A stretch of 64,000 bases of DNA from Catellatospora vulcania (GTDB taxonomy: Bacteria > Actinomycetota > Actinomycetes > Mycobacteriales > Micromonosporaceae). This document shows positions 45,046-53,916 of this stretch, piece after piece. Location of the stretch: the NCBI RefSeq assembly GCF_009720385.1, contig NZ_WARX01000014.1, positions 186,001 through 250,000 on the forward strand. Direction: 5' to 3'. Numbering within the stretch: position 1 is the stretch's first letter; every line of letters begins with the position of its first letter. A model generated the notes under the pieces. It saw nothing but the letters and a program-made list of their open reading frames with translations. It ran no database searches and had not been told where the DNA came from. A program made the translations under genes and the position numbers.

Positions 45046-46220
45046 ACGCCGTCGAGTCGCTGCTCACCGGGATCGCACCGGAGCACACCGCGGCGCTGAC
45101 CGCCGGCATCGTGGCGTGCCTGTTCCTGCCGTTCCTGCGGGGCGGCCCGGTCGCGCCGGTGTCGCGCTGGGCGTTCGTGCTGCTGGGCGCGGCGGGAGCG
45201 GTGCACCTGGCGCTGCCGCTGGGCCACCGGGACAGCGCGCTGCTGACCACGGGCTTCCTCGGCAGCGGCCTGGTCTACGGGCTGCTGGCCTGGCTGGCCT
45301 TCACCGGCCGCCGCGGCTGGCGGACCGGGACGGTGCTGCTCGTGCCGCTGAACCTGCTCGGCTACGTGATCGTCCTGCTGCGTGGCGGTGAGGAGGCCGA
45401 CCAGGTCGGCATCGCCGCGGCGCTGGTCGAGCTGGTCGCGTTCGGGCTGGCCGCGGTGCCCGTCCGTGCCCCGGCCCGGCCGCGCCGCCTGCTGCGGGCG
45501 CTGGGCTCGACGTCGACCGTGGCGGGGGTGCTGCTGACCGGCCTGGTGATCTGGCTGTCCACGCTCCAGGCGCACCAGTCGGCCGGGTCGGCGGCGAGCA
45601 CCGAGCAGGCCCCGGCGGTCGGGCACAGCCACGCGGGCGGCCACGAGCACCTGGCCCGCGCCCAGGCCGGGGTCATCATGCGGCCGCTGTCCGGGGACCA
45701 CCATCCGACCTCCGCGCAGGCCACGGCCGCCACCCGCCTGGCGTCGGCGACCAGGGAGTCGATGCGCAGGTTCGCCCGTCTCGGCGACGCGCTGGCCGCC
45801 GGATACCAGCTGCCGATCACCGGCCGGACCGGAACGGACGTGCACCTGGAACACCCGGACTTCAAGGCCGACGGCGCGGTGCTCGACCCGGCCCGCCCGG
45901 AGATGCTCGTCTTCGCGATCGAGGACGGCCGGGCGAGCCTGCTCGGGGTGGTCTTCGTGATGGAACGCGCGGGCGCGCCGGGGCCGGATCCGGGCGGCCC
46001 GGTGACCCGCTGGCACGCGCACAACCTGTGCCTGTCCGTCGCGCCGCCGGGCATCGGCGTGGTCACCCCGTACGGCGGCTGCCCGGCGCTGTCGGTCGCG
46101 GTCACCGTGCCCGAGATGATGCACGTCTGGACGTCGGATCCGCCCGGTGGCGCGTTCGCCGAGGGCGTGGAGCAGGTTTGGGCGCGGGACTACCTCCACA
46201 GGACCGGTCTGCCCACATAA
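45042..46220 (+). CDS. Membrane protein with His-rich loop and conserved soluble domain
   Basis: A 392-aa protein of unknown function. Residues 1-195 hold about six hydrophobic segments. A His-rich loop (VGHSHAGGHEHLARAQ, about 204-219, and GDHHPTSAQ) follows, and then a soluble domain (about 230-392). That domain has a helix (AATRLASATRESMRRFARLG) and a beta-rich part with DVHLEHPDFKADGAVLDP, EMLVFAIEDG, LLGVVFVMERAG, TRWHAHNLCLSVAP and MMHVWTSDPPGGAF. Its many His/Cys residues suggest a metal site. It starts at a GTG overlapping the upstream gene. It is probably extracytoplasmic on the C-terminal side. Confidence 0.78.
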   Translation: MNAVESLLTGIAPEHTAALTAGIVACLFLPFLRGGPVAPVSRWAFVLLGAAGAVHLALPLGHRDSALLTTGFLGSGLVYGLLAWLAFTGRRGWRTGTVLLVPLNLLGYVIVLLRGGEEADQVGIAAALVELVAFGLAAVPVRAPARPRRLLRALGSTSTVAGVLLTGLVIWLSTLQAHQSAGSAASTEQAPAVGHSHAGGHEHLARAQAGVIMRPLSGDHHPTSAQATAATRLASATRESMRRFARLGDALAAGYQLPITGRTGTDVHLEHPDFKADGAVLDPARPEMLVFAIEDGRASLLGVVFVMERAGAPGPDPGGPVTRWHAHNLCLSVAPPGIGVVTPYGGCPALSVAVTVPEMMHVWTSDPPGGAFAEGVEQVWARDYLHRTGLPT

Positions 46221-46230
46221 GGTGATCGCC

Positions 46231-46986
46231 ATGGGGAGGATCTTCACCGCTCGTTTGACGACGGTCGCCGTCCTGGCGCTGGCCCTGGCCGGGTGCGGCA
46301 CGCCCGAGCAGCCGGAGTTCCAGCAGGCCGCGTCGCCGCAGCCGCTGGTGTCGGCGGAGCCGTCGGCTGCCGAGCCGTCGCCGTCGCCGTCGAAGGCGCC
46401 GTCGCCGAAGCCGACGAAGAACGCCCCCGTGCTGGAGCGCGGCGAGGGCACGTTCAGCACCGCCGCGGGCAGCTCGCCGGTGGTCGGCGACGCCGGCACC
46501 CTGCGCCGGTACCAGGTGCAGGTGGAGGAGGGCATCACCGCGTTCGACCCGGACGGGTTCGCGGCGGTGGTGGATGAGGTGCTGGCCGACGAGCACAGCT
46601 GGATCGCCTCGAAGAAGTGGCGCTTCCAGCGGGTCGCCGCGGGCGCGAGCGCGAACTTCCGCATCATGCTGTCCACCCCCGGCACCACCGACCGGCTCTG
46701 TGCCAAGGCGGGGCTGCAGACCAACGGCATCTTCTCCTGCCGGTACGGCGACAACGTGGTGATCAACCTGCGGCGCTGGACCAGCGGCGCGGACGGGTTC
46801 ACCGACATGGACGTGTACCGGCACATGGTCATCAACCATGAGGTGGGGCACTTCCTCGGCAAGGGACACGTCAACTGCCCCGGCAAGGGCAGGCTCGCGC
46901 CGGTGATGCAGCAGCAGACCAAGTCGCTGCAGGGCTGCAAGCCCAACCCGTACCCGTACCCGGACGGGGTCCACTACGTGGGGTGA
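46231..46986 (+). CDS. DUF3152 lipoprotein, putative zinc metalloprotease
   Basis: A 251-aa exported lipoprotein. The signal MGRIFTARLTTVAVLALALAG ends in lipobox LAGC. A disordered Ser/Pro/Ala/Glu stretch follows (about 30-70). The DUF3152 domain (about 75-251) contains the zinc motif NHEVGHFLGKGH (HExxHxxxxxH), with CPGKGRLAPVMQQQT after it, a Met-turn-like element of the metzincin type. Two cysteine pairs may form disulfides. Such proteins are common in actinobacteria and usually uncharacterised. Eleven bases separate it from the upstream membrane gene. Confidence 0.88.
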   Translation: MGRIFTARLTTVAVLALALAGCGTPEQPEFQQAASPQPLVSAEPSAAEPSPSPSKAPSPKPTKNAPVLERGEGTFSTAAGSSPVVGDAGTLRRYQVQVEEGITAFDPDGFAAVVDEVLADEHSWIASKKWRFQRVAAGASANFRIMLSTPGTTDRLCAKAGLQTNGIFSCRYGDNVVINLRRWTSGADGFTDMDVYRHMVINHEVGHFLGKGHVNCPGKGRLAPVMQQQTKSLQGCKPNPYPYPDGVHYVG

Positions 46987-47013
46987 CCTGCGTCGCACCC
47001 TAAGATTGACGTC

Positions 47014-48567
47014 ATGACGACGCCTCGCCCCGTCCTGGTGGTTGACTACGGTGCCCAGTACGCCCAGCTCATCGCCCGTCGGGTGCGGGAGGCTCGGGTC
47101 TACTCCGAGATCGTGCCGCACTCCATGCCGGTCGAGGAGATGATGCGGAAGAACCCGGCCGCGATCATCCTGTCCGGCGGCCCGTCCAGCGTGTACGAGC
47201 AGGGCGCCCCGCAGGTCGACGCGGGCCTGTTCGAGCAGGGTGTGCCGGTGTTCGGCATCTGCTACGGCTTCCAGGCGATGGCCGCGGCGCTGGGCGGCAC
47301 GGTCAGCCACACCGGCCTGCGCGAGTTCGGCGGCACCGTGGTCGAGGCGCAGCCCGAGGCGGGCGTGCTGTTCGCCGGGCTGCCCGCGCAGCAGGACGTG
47401 TGGATGAGCCACGGCGACTGCGTGAGCGCCGCCCCGGCCGGGTTCACCGTCACGGCGGCCTCGCCGGGCGCGCCGGTGGCCGCGTTCGAGGACGTCAGCC
47501 GCGGCTTCGCCGGGGTGCAGTTCCACCCCGAGGTGGCGCACACCCCGTACGGCCAGCGCCTGCTGGAGAAGTTCCTGCACGAGGTGGCCGGCATCGAGCC
47601 GGTCTGGACCATGGGCAACGTCATCGACGACCAGGTGGCCGCGATCCGCGCCCAGGTCGGCGACGCCGAGGTGATCTGCGGCCTGTCCGGCGGCGTCGAC
47701 TCGGCGGTGGCCGCGGCGCTGGTGCACAAGGCCGTCGGCGACCAGCTGACCTGCGTGTTCGTCGACCACGGCCTGCTGCGCGCGGGCGAGGCGGAGCAGG
47801 TGGAGCGCGACTACGTCGCCGCGACCGGTATCAAGCTCAAGGTGGTCGACGCGACCGAGCGCTTCCTGGGTGCGCTGGCCGGGGTGACCGACCCGGAGGC
47901 CAAGCGCAAGATCATCGGTCGGGAGTTCATCCGGGTCTTCGAGGCGGCGGCCCGCGAGATCGCCACCGCCGGCGACGTGCGCTTCCTGGTCCAGGGCACG
48001 CTCTACCCCGACGTGGTCGAGTCCGGCGGCGGCACCGGCACCGCCAACATCAAGAGCCACCACAACGTGGGCGGCCTGCCCGACGACCTCAAGTTCGACC
48101 TGGTCGAGCCGCTGCGCATGCTGTTCAAGGACGAGGTGCGGGCGCTGGGGGCGACCCTGGGCCTGCCCGAGGAGATGGTCTGGCGGCACCCGTTCCCGGG
48201 TCCGGGCCTGGCCATCCGCATCATCGGCGAGGTCAACCAGCACAACCTCGACATCCTGCGGGCGGCCGACCTGATCGCCCGCCAGGAGCTCACCGCGTCG
48301 GGGCTGGACCGCGACGTGTGGCAGTTCCCGGTGGTGCTGCTGGCCGACGTGCGCTCGGTCGGCGTGCAGGGCGACGGCCGCACCTACGGCCACCCGGTGG
48401 TGCTGCGCCCGGTCTCCAGCGAGGACGCGATGACCGCCGACTGGTCGCGCCTGCCGTACGACCTCATCGCCCGGATCTCGACCCGGATCACCAACGAGGT
48501 GCGGGAGATCAACCGGGTGACGCTGGACGTGACGAGCAAGCCCCCGGGCACCATCGAATGGGAGTGA
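47014..48567 (+). CDS. guaA: GMP synthase (glutamine-hydrolyzing)
   Basis: Converts XMP to GMP with glutamine and ATP. The 517-aa protein has a class I amidotransferase domain (about 1-195), with the nucleophile Cys83 in FGICYGFQ and [10 protein letters not shown] with the catalytic histidine. The ATP pyrophosphatase P-loop [16 protein letters not shown] begins at about 224. The dimerisation domain ends [17 protein letters not shown], the standard terminus. It completes the guanine-nucleotide genes of this region (guaB, guaB3, guaA). Confidence 0.98.
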   Translation: MTTPRPVLVVDYGAQYAQLIARRVREARVYSEIVPHSMPVEEMMRKNPAAIILSGGPSSVYEQGAPQVDAGLFEQGVPVFGICYGFQAMAAALGGTVSHTGLREFGGTVVEAQPEAGVLFAGLPAQQDVWMSHGDCVSAAPAGFTVTAASPGAPVAAFEDVSRGFAGVQFHPEVAHTPYGQRLLEKFLHEVAGIEPVWTMGNVIDDQVAAIRAQVGDAEVICGLSGGVDSAVAAALVHKAVGDQLTCVFVDHGLLRAGEAEQVERDYVAATGIKLKVVDATERFLGALAGVTDPEAKRKIIGREFIRVFEAAAREIATAGDVRFLVQGTLYPDVVESGGGTGTANIKSHHNVGGLPDDLKFDLVEPLRMLFKDEVRALGATLGLPEEMVWRHPFPGPGLAIRIIGEVNQHNLDILRAADLIARQELTASGLDRDVWQFPVVLLADVRSVGVQGDGRTYGHPVVLRPVSSEDAMTADWSRLPYDLIARISTRITNEVREINRVTLDVTSKPPGTIEWE

Positions 48568-48587
48568 ATCCCGCTATCTGCTGATCG

Positions 48588-48614
48588 AGGCCTCACCCTT
48601 ACCGGGTGGGGCCT
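48588..48614 (+). terminator. Terminator of guaA
   Basis: Stem aggcctcaccc / gggtggggcct (48588-48598, 48604-48614) with one wobble pair, followed by ttt, 20 bases after the guaA stop. Confidence 0.8.
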
Positions 48615-48731
48615 TTGATCACTTCTGGGGTAGGCCGAACGGCCGGTGCAAACCAGCGCATAGCGGTGGAAACATGATCGTAAAATCGGACATCTTGTCG
48701 TGATCTTCTCGCCGGGGGAGAATGGTTTCTC

Positions 48732-49691
48732 GTGACCACCGCGCTGGAGCCGTTGCGGCGGATCGCCGCCTACGCCGTCATCACCAACGAGGCCGACCAG
48801 GTCCTTCTGGTCCGGGCCTCCATGCAGTCCGGTACGCCGGGCGTGTGGTCCCTGCCTGGCGGGGCAGTGGACCACGGCGAGCATCCCAATGACACCGTCG
48901 TCAGGGAGACCGCCGCAGAGACCGGGTTGAGCGTGGCCGTGACCGGGCTGCGCGACGTCCTGGCCGACATGCGGGCGCTGCCGCACCGCGGCGTCACCAT
49001 CCACACCGACCGCGTGATCTACGCGGCCCGGGTTCGCGGCGGCGCGTTGCGGGAGCGCGTCGACCAGCCCACCGACCTGGTGCGCTGGCTCAGCCCCGAG
49101 GAGGCGGCCCTGCTGCCGCTGCGGCCGTTCACGGCGGGCGCGCTGGGCGTCACCGAGGCGGCGATCGACCTGCTGCCCGACGAGGTGCCGGACTTCCCGT
49201 CCTTCTTCGCGGCGCCGGGGCCGGACGGGCTGCACCGCGCGCAGCGCTTCGCGGCGTACGCCGTGGTCACCGACCGGCTGCAGCGGGTGCTGCTGACCCG
49301 GATCGCGGCCAACTACCCGGGCGCCGGCAAGTGGCACCTGCCCGGCGGCGGCACCGACTACGGCGAGCAGCCCGGGGTCGCCCTGATCCGGGAGCTGGTC
49401 GAGGAGACGGGCCAGCGCGGCCGGCTCGGCGAGCTGCTCGGGGTGGCCAGCCACCGCGACGCGGCGTCGCTGGGCCCGGAGGGCTACCCCATCGACTGGC
49501 ACGGCGTGCGGGCCTTCTACCGGGTCCGCGTCGACCGGGCCACCAAACCCAAGGTGTACGACGTCGGCGGCTCGACCGCCGAGGCCCGCTGGGTCACCAA
49601 GGACGAGCTGGGCGAACTCGGCCCGGAGGACGTCACCGAGGTCACCTTCGAGGCGCTGAAGGCGGCCTCGCTGGATCACCAGGCGGGCTGA
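48732..49691 (+). CDS. Tandem double-Nudix hydrolase 1
   Basis: A 319-aa protein made of two Nudix domains (about 10-150 and 170-310), each hydrolysing a nucleoside diphosphate linked to another group if active. The first Nudix box reads GGAVDHGEHPNDTVVRETAA followed by ETGL; an alanine replaces the first Glu of REUxEExGU, a residue normally needed for metal. The second reads GGGTDYGEQPGVALIRELVE followed by ETGQ and is intact. GTG start after GGGGGAGAATGG. The next gene encodes a paralogue with the same two-domain plan, so a gene duplication followed an earlier domain duplication. Confidence 0.88.
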   Translation: MTTALEPLRRIAAYAVITNEADQVLLVRASMQSGTPGVWSLPGGAVDHGEHPNDTVVRETAAETGLSVAVTGLRDVLADMRALPHRGVTIHTDRVIYAARVRGGALRERVDQPTDLVRWLSPEEAALLPLRPFTAGALGVTEAAIDLLPDEVPDFPSFFAAPGPDGLHRAQRFAAYAVVTDRLQRVLLTRIAANYPGAGKWHLPGGGTDYGEQPGVALIRELVEETGQRGRLGELLGVASHRDAASLGPEGYPIDWHGVRAFYRVRVDRATKPKVYDVGGSTAEARWVTKDELGELGPEDVTEVTFEALKAASLDHQAG

Positions 49692-49726
49692 CCGGCCGTG
49701 TCGTGGGCGCCCGATAGCCTGTCGTG

Positions 49727-49795
49727 GTGAGCGAGCGCAGCGAGCGAATCATGACGCTTGGTCATGCCGCCGGCTTGCGTCAGCGAGGAGACGGC
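49727..49795 (+). repeat. Start cassette upstream of, and in frame with, the second Nudix gene
   Basis: Reads GTG then SERSERIM, a variable middle (TLGHAAGLRQRGDG) and runs in frame into the ATG at 49796 without a stop. It is the same cassette as between the ABC exporter genes, but here it could extend the protein by 23 residues if the GTG at 49727 is used. The 3' part supplies GAGGAGAC as ribosome-binding site. Confidence 0.65.
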
Positions 49796-50728
49796 ATGGA
49801 GAAGCGGCGGCGTATCGGGGCCTACGGCATAGCGCATGACGAGCAGGGCCGGCTGCTGCTGGTCCGCTCGTCGGCCAGGTCCAACTTCCCGGGCGTGTGG
49901 TTCCTGCCCGGGGGCGGCCTGGAGCACGGCGAGGACCCGGCGGCGGCCGTGGTCCGCGAGTTCCGCGAGGAGACCGGGCTGACCGCCCGCATCGCGGGCC
50001 TGCGCGAGGTGACATCCGACCTCGTCGAGTTCCCGTGGCGCGGGGTGCTGCTGCACCACGACCGGATCATCTACGACATGACGGTCACCGGCGGCGACCT
50101 GACCGTGGAAACCGACGGCACCTCCGACCTGCCCGCGTGGATCGAGCCGTCGCGGCTGGGTTCGCTGGACCTCATTCCCTTCGCCTCCCGCACGCTCGGG
50201 CTGGAGACCGCGGGCCCCGCCGCGGGGCAGCGGCCCGCCCGGCCCGACGAGTCGGGGGAGACGGGCCCGGACGGCCGCGACCTCGCCGGCGCGCGCAAGG
50301 TGGCCCGCTTCGGGGCGTACGGCGTGGTCACCGACCCGGCCGGCCGGGTGCTGCTGTCGCTGATCGCGGAGAACTATCCGGGCGCGGGCAAGTGGCACCT
50401 GCCCGGCGGCGGCACCGACTTCGGCGAGACCCCGCCGGTCGGCCTGGTCCGCGAGGTGTTCGAGGAGTCGGGGCAGGTCGGCGAGGTGACCGAGCTGCTG
50501 CGGGTGAACTCGACACACAATCCCGCCGCGATGGGCCCCGAGGGCGAGCCCTACGACTGGTATGTCGTGCGCGCCGTGTACCGGGTGGAGGTGCCGGAGC
50601 CCACAGTGCCGTCGGTCACCGAGGCGGTCGGCGGGTCCACCGCGCAGGCCCGCTGGTTCACCCACGCTGAGCTGGCCGGTATTCCGCTCACGGAGTCGGC
50701 TCACCGAGAATTGCGACATATTTCCTGA
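49796..50728 (+). CDS. Tandem double-Nudix hydrolase 2
   Basis: A 310-aa paralogue of the preceding gene, again with two Nudix domains (about 8-140 and 165-300). Both boxes are intact (GGGLEHGEDPAAAVVREFRE followed by ETGL, and GGGTDFGETPPVGLVREVFE followed by ESGQ). The linker (AAGQRPARPDESGETG) is Pro/Glu-rich. The ATG at 49796 has GAGGAGAC upstream and gives MEKRRRIGAYGI; an in-frame upstream GTG in the cassette could add residues. Substrates are unknown. Confidence 0.88.
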   Translation: MEKRRRIGAYGIAHDEQGRLLLVRSSARSNFPGVWFLPGGGLEHGEDPAAAVVREFREETGLTARIAGLREVTSDLVEFPWRGVLLHHDRIIYDMTVTGGDLTVETDGTSDLPAWIEPSRLGSLDLIPFASRTLGLETAGPAAGQRPARPDESGETGPDGRDLAGARKVARFGAYGVVTDPAGRVLLSLIAENYPGAGKWHLPGGGTDFGETPPVGLVREVFEESGQVGEVTELLRVNSTHNPAAMGPEGEPYDWYVVRAVYRVEVPEPTVPSVTEAVGGSTAQARWFTHAELAGIPLTESAHRELRHIS

Positions 50729-50948
50729 TTGCCGCTGTCGGGTAGACTCGGACGCTGACAAGACGAACAGCCCCCGGAGCGCTCATGCCCTCCGATGGGC
50801 GGATTGCCCCCGTCAGCAGGGACGGCGCATGAAGATCGCGCCGGGTATCGCCAAGGCACACGCACGTGTGCGATGGTGTAGGCCGCAAAAGCCGGTCGGT
50901 CCGCTGAGGCGGCGGAAAGGAACCGAAACCGGTATGGAGGGACGACAC

Positions 50949-51917
50949 GTGCCGAGAGCCTTATGGCGTCGGCGTCGCTTGACGGACAGCCCGCGCCCTG
51001 CGGGCCGCCAGTGGACCGGCCGCTTGCGTGCCGGTGGCTCCTTCGCCCGGCAGATGCTGCTGGTGCCGGTGGGCCGCCTGCGCAAGGCTGATCACTCCGT
51101 TGCGACGAGCACCGCGCTGCCTGGCCTTGACCCGGTCGAACTGCGTGCCATCGAGCAGGCCGCCACGGCCGAGACGGTGGAGCAGCCGACCCCGACGACG
51201 ATCCCGCTGCTGCCGGGCGAGCGCACGCTCGACCGCCGCATCAAGTTCGCACTGGTACAGGCTTGCACGCTGAGCAGCCTGCTGCTCGGTATGACCGCCA
51301 TCTTCCTCGCGGTCACCCAGCAGAACCCCATGTACGGCGCACTGTGCCTGCTCGCCTGCATCACCTTCGACGGCCTCGACGGCGCGCTGGCCCGCAAGTT
51401 CGGTGTGGCCAGCCCCTTCGGCGTGCAGATGGACTCGCTGGGCGACATGACGTCGTTCGGCGTCGCCGCCCCCGTCGTCGTGTTCGCCACGCTCAAGGAC
51501 GCCGTGCCGACGCCCGTGCTGATCGTGGCCTGCGCCATGGTCGCCTGCTGCGCGGCCGTCCGGCTGGCCCGGTTCAACGTCTCGCCGAAGGACGGCCGCT
51601 TCTTCTGCGGCGTGCCGACCACCATGGCGGCGACGGTGCTGGCGGTGACCGTGCTGCTGAAGACCACGATGGGCAGCGAGCTGCCGGCCGGGGCGATGGT
51701 GTTCGGGGTGGTGCTGCTGGCCATCGCGATGGTCTCCAGCTTCCCGTACGCGAAGCTCGCGAAGGTGGTCAAGCTGCCGCCGACGCTGTTCCTGCTGCCG
51801 CTGGTCGGCCTGGTCTGGAACACGCAGGTCACGTTCGGCCTGCTGGTGCTGGTGTACCTGATGAGCGGCCCGGTCATCTGGGCCCGCCAGCGCAGGACCG
51901 CCGCCCGCATCGCCTGA
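50949..51917 (+). CDS. pssA: CDP-diacylglycerol--serine O-phosphatidyltransferase
   Basis: Makes phosphatidylserine from CDP-diacylglycerol and L-serine in the membrane. The 322-aa protein starts at GTG 50949 after GGAGG; a basic N-terminus (PRALWRRRRLTDSPR) precedes the enzyme. The CDP-alcohol phosphatidyltransferase motif DGxxARx8Gx3Dx3D is complete (DGALARKFG, then GVQMDSLGD), around residues 140-162. About six further membrane segments follow. The convergent psd gene performs the next step, so the phosphatidylethanolamine pathway is split over two strands here. Confidence 0.93.
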   Translation: MPRALWRRRRLTDSPRPAGRQWTGRLRAGGSFARQMLLVPVGRLRKADHSVATSTALPGLDPVELRAIEQAATAETVEQPTPTTIPLLPGERTLDRRIKFALVQACTLSSLLLGMTAIFLAVTQQNPMYGALCLLACITFDGLDGALARKFGVASPFGVQMDSLGDMTSFGVAAPVVVFATLKDAVPTPVLIVACAMVACCAAVRLARFNVSPKDGRFFCGVPTTMAATVLAVTVLLKTTMGSELPAGAMVFGVVLLAIAMVSSFPYAKLAKVVKLPPTLFLLPLVGLVWNTQVTFGLLVLVYLMSGPVIWARQRRTAARIA

Positions 51918-52034
51918 CGCACAAGACCTACCGAGCGCCGCTCCGGTCCACTGGACCGGGGCGGCGCTTCTTGCGCTCGCTCCGTGCCCCGGCCGCTCCG
52001 CAGCCGCCGCACACCGCTTCGCGGCCCGTTCAAG

Positions 52035-52099
52035 ATAGACGTTGGCCTATCTGGATGAGTTCGATCGCGGTTTTCTCATCCAGATAGGCCAACGTCTAT
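52035..52099. repeat. Dispersed palindrome family A, copy 2
   Basis: 65 bp: perfect 25-bp arms (52035-52059, 52075-52099) around a 15-base centre. The first arm is identical to that of copy 1 at 23586; the centres share ttcgatcgc. It lies between convergent pssA and psd. Confidence 0.9.
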
Positions 52100-52165
52100 G
52101 CGAAAACGGACCGGGGCCGCGCCGCGTGGTGCGGCAGGGCCCCGGTCCGGGGGAGTGCGGGAGGG

Positions 52166-53422
52166 TCAGCGCAGGCGGGCGATGACCGTGGAGCCGCCCG
52201 AGACGCGGTCGCCGGGGGCGACCAGGGCCTCGGCCTTGTCGGCGGGCAGGTAGACGTCGGTGCGGGAGCCGAAGCGGATCAGGCCGAACCGCTCGCCCTT
52301 GGCCAGCAGCGCGCCGATCGGGGCCCGCTGCACGATGCGGCGAGCGATCAGGCCGGTGCGCTGGGCCACCACGACCCGGTTGCGGTCCGGCGTCTCCAGC
52401 ACGGTGTACGCGGCCACGTTGTGCTCCGCCTCCGGCTTCATCGCGTTGGCGTACCCGCCGTCCTCGACGAAGTAGTCGACGACCTTGCCGGCCACCGGGG
52501 CCCGGTTGACGTGCACGTCGAGCACGGACAGGAACACCGCGATGCGCAGGAACTCCTCGTCGGCGAAGCGCTCGTCGTAGATGTGCTCCACGCTGAGGAC
52601 CCGGCCGTCGGCCGAGGCGACGACAGCGCTCGGGTCGGCGGGGATCTCGCGCTCGGGGTCGCGGAAGAAGGCGGCCACGGGGGCGGCGAGCAGCGCGGGC
52701 AGCACCCACGCCTTCGACTTCGGGCGGGTGGCCTTGAGGAACGCGGCCGCGCCCAGCGCGATGCCGGCCGCCGCGACGCCGTTGGAGTCGATGTTCATGG
52801 TGCCGAACAGCGGCACGCTGGACGGGCGGAAGGCCGGGCTGAGTTTGCCGGCCACGCTCGGGTCGACGTCGGTGAAGCGCAGGCGGTGCACGCGTACCGG
52901 CGGGGTGTTGCGCAGCACCAGGTCGGAGCCGACGCCCTGGCGGGCGGCGATGCGGTCGAGTTCGTCGGTCGCCCCGCCGGACAGGCCGGGCAGCGCCACC
53001 GCGGCGATGATCAGCAGACCGCCCTCGGCGACGTACTTGCTCAGCTGCTCGACGGTGTTGCGCGCCTCCTCGCCGGAGCCGACCACCGGCTCGGCGACGA
53101 TGACCAGGTCGGCGGCCTCGGCCGCGGGCAGGTCGTCGACGACCTTGACCCGCTCGGCCAGGAAGCTGCCCAGGGTGGCCAGGTGGCCCGCGACGCTCGC
53201 GTCGGCGGCGACCACGGTGAGCTTGTCACCGGGCAGCAGCGCGTCCAGCGCCTCGGCCAGCACCAGCGAGTCCGCCGACGCGCCGACCAGCAGGGCGGTC
53301 TTGGGGCCCGCGTGGCGGGCCAGCTCGGTGGTCAGGGTGCGGGCGGCGCGGTCGCCGATCCGGATCTGGCCGAGGGGACCCAGCGCGGGGGCGCCGGGTC
53401 GATCGGTCGGGTGCTGGCTCAT
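52166..53422 (-). CDS. psd: Phosphatidylserine decarboxylase with N-terminal Rossmann-like extension
   Basis: Decarboxylates phosphatidylserine to phosphatidylethanolamine after self-cleavage to form a pyruvoyl group. The decarboxylase part (about 210-418) has VLDVHVNRAPVAGKV, the cleavage site RFGSRTDVYLP with Ser386 as the pyruvoyl precursor, and a short alpha chain after it. A hydrophobic hairpin (about 235-262) anchors it. Residues 1-205 form an extra domain (IRIGDRAARTLTTELARHAG, TALLVGASADSLVLAEAL, GDKLTVVAADA, GGLLIIAAVALPG) with the pattern of a SAM-dependent methyltransferase fold, though the glycine-rich motif is weak. Usual actinobacterial Psd proteins are about half this length. 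Confidence 0.9.
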   Translation of the reverse strand: MSQHPTDRPGAPALGPLGQIRIGDRAARTLTTELARHAGPKTALLVGASADSLVLAEALDALLPGDKLTVVAADASVAGHLATLGSFLAERVKVVDDLPAAEAADLVIVAEPVVGSGEEARNTVEQLSKYVAEGGLLIIAAVALPGLSGGATDELDRIAARQGVGSDLVLRNTPPVRVHRLRFTDVDPSVAGKLSPAFRPSSVPLFGTMNIDSNGVAAAGIALGAAAFLKATRPKSKAWVLPALLAAPVAAFFRDPEREIPADPSAVVASADGRVLSVEHIYDERFADEEFLRIAVFLSVLDVHVNRAPVAGKVVDYFVEDGGYANAMKPEAEHNVAAYTVLETPDRNRVVVAQRTGLIARRIVQRAPIGALLAKGERFGLIRFGSRTDVYLPADKAEALVAPGDRVSGGSTVIARLR

Positions 53423-53490
53423 TCCTTCTCCTCAGTGCGCTCGTCGGCGGCGTGACCGGGCGTAGTGGCTGGCTCGCTGCGCTCGCTCAC
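53419..53490 (-). repeat. Bridging mini-ORF cassette directly upstream of psd
   Basis: A 23-codon minus-strand ORF from GTG (53490) to a TGA overlapping the psd ATG. The peptide starts VSERSEPA and ends AADERTEEKE. Its 3' part supplies GAGGAGAAGG before psd. Confidence 0.7.
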
Positions 53491-53546
53491 GCCTGCTGCT
53501 CGCTGCGCTCGTCGGCAGCCTGACCGAGCGGGTCTTGCTCGCGCAC
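53487..53546 (-). repeat. Second bridging mini-ORF upstream of psd
   Basis: A 19-codon minus-strand ORF starting VREQDPLG and ending AADERSEQQA; its TGA overlaps the GTG of the next mini-ORF (GTGA). GAGGAGC lies just before its GTG. It has no larger gene upstream on this strand, so psd would be led by two linked micro-ORFs. Confidence 0.6.
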
Positions 53547-53649
53547 GGTGGCTGCTCCTCGTCGTCGTCGGCCGGTGTCTCACCGGTCAGCATAGAGCGC
53601 CCCCCACCGCGGGCTCGCGCGGTGAGGGGCGCTTGGTGGAGACGGGCGC

Positions 53650-53916
53650 TCAGCCGGCGCGCTCAGGCTCCGGCTCGGCGGCGGCCCCGACCGGCTCCGG
53701 CTCCGGCTCCGGTGTCGGCTCGACGGCGGCGGGCCGCCGGGGCGACAGCGCCCCGAGCACGGCCAGCACGCCCAGGATGATCAGGCCGCCGGCGATGAAC
53801 CAGCCCAGCGAGGGCAGCGCCACGTCGGTCACCTGGTCGACCAGGAAGGCGCCTGCCACGAGCAGGAAGATGAGGCCGAAGAACAGTGAAACCGAATCGG
53901 TGCGGTGGTTCTTCAC
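53650..53916 (-). CDS. Small two-helix membrane protein in the PspC operon
   Basis: An 88-aa protein from a GTG with GGAGGTGGT upstream. Two hydrophobic helices (SLFFGLIFLLVAGAFLVDQV and LGWFIAGGLIILGVLAVLG) are followed by a Pro/Glu-rich tail (EPTPEPEPEPVGAAA). The start overlaps the stop of the PspC/LiaF-like gene by GTGA. The two-helix layout resembles LiaI-type partner proteins of envelope-stress systems. Function is inferred from context only. Confidence 0.75.
   Translation of the reverse strand: MKNHRTDSVSLFFGLIFLLVAGAFLVDQVTDVALPSLGWFIAGGLIILGVLAVLGALSPRRPAAVEPTPEPEPEPVGAAAEPEPERAG

Noticed and set aside
46102-48393. Long minus-strand frame opposite guaA (about 760 codons)
   Set aside because: Shadow frame; guaA on the other strand is unmistakable and the minus-strand product has no family features.
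50562-50948. N-terminal extension of pssA overlapping the second Nudix gene
   Set aside because: The frame is open but translates as out-of-frame Nudix sequence; GGAGG and the GTG at 50949 fit better.
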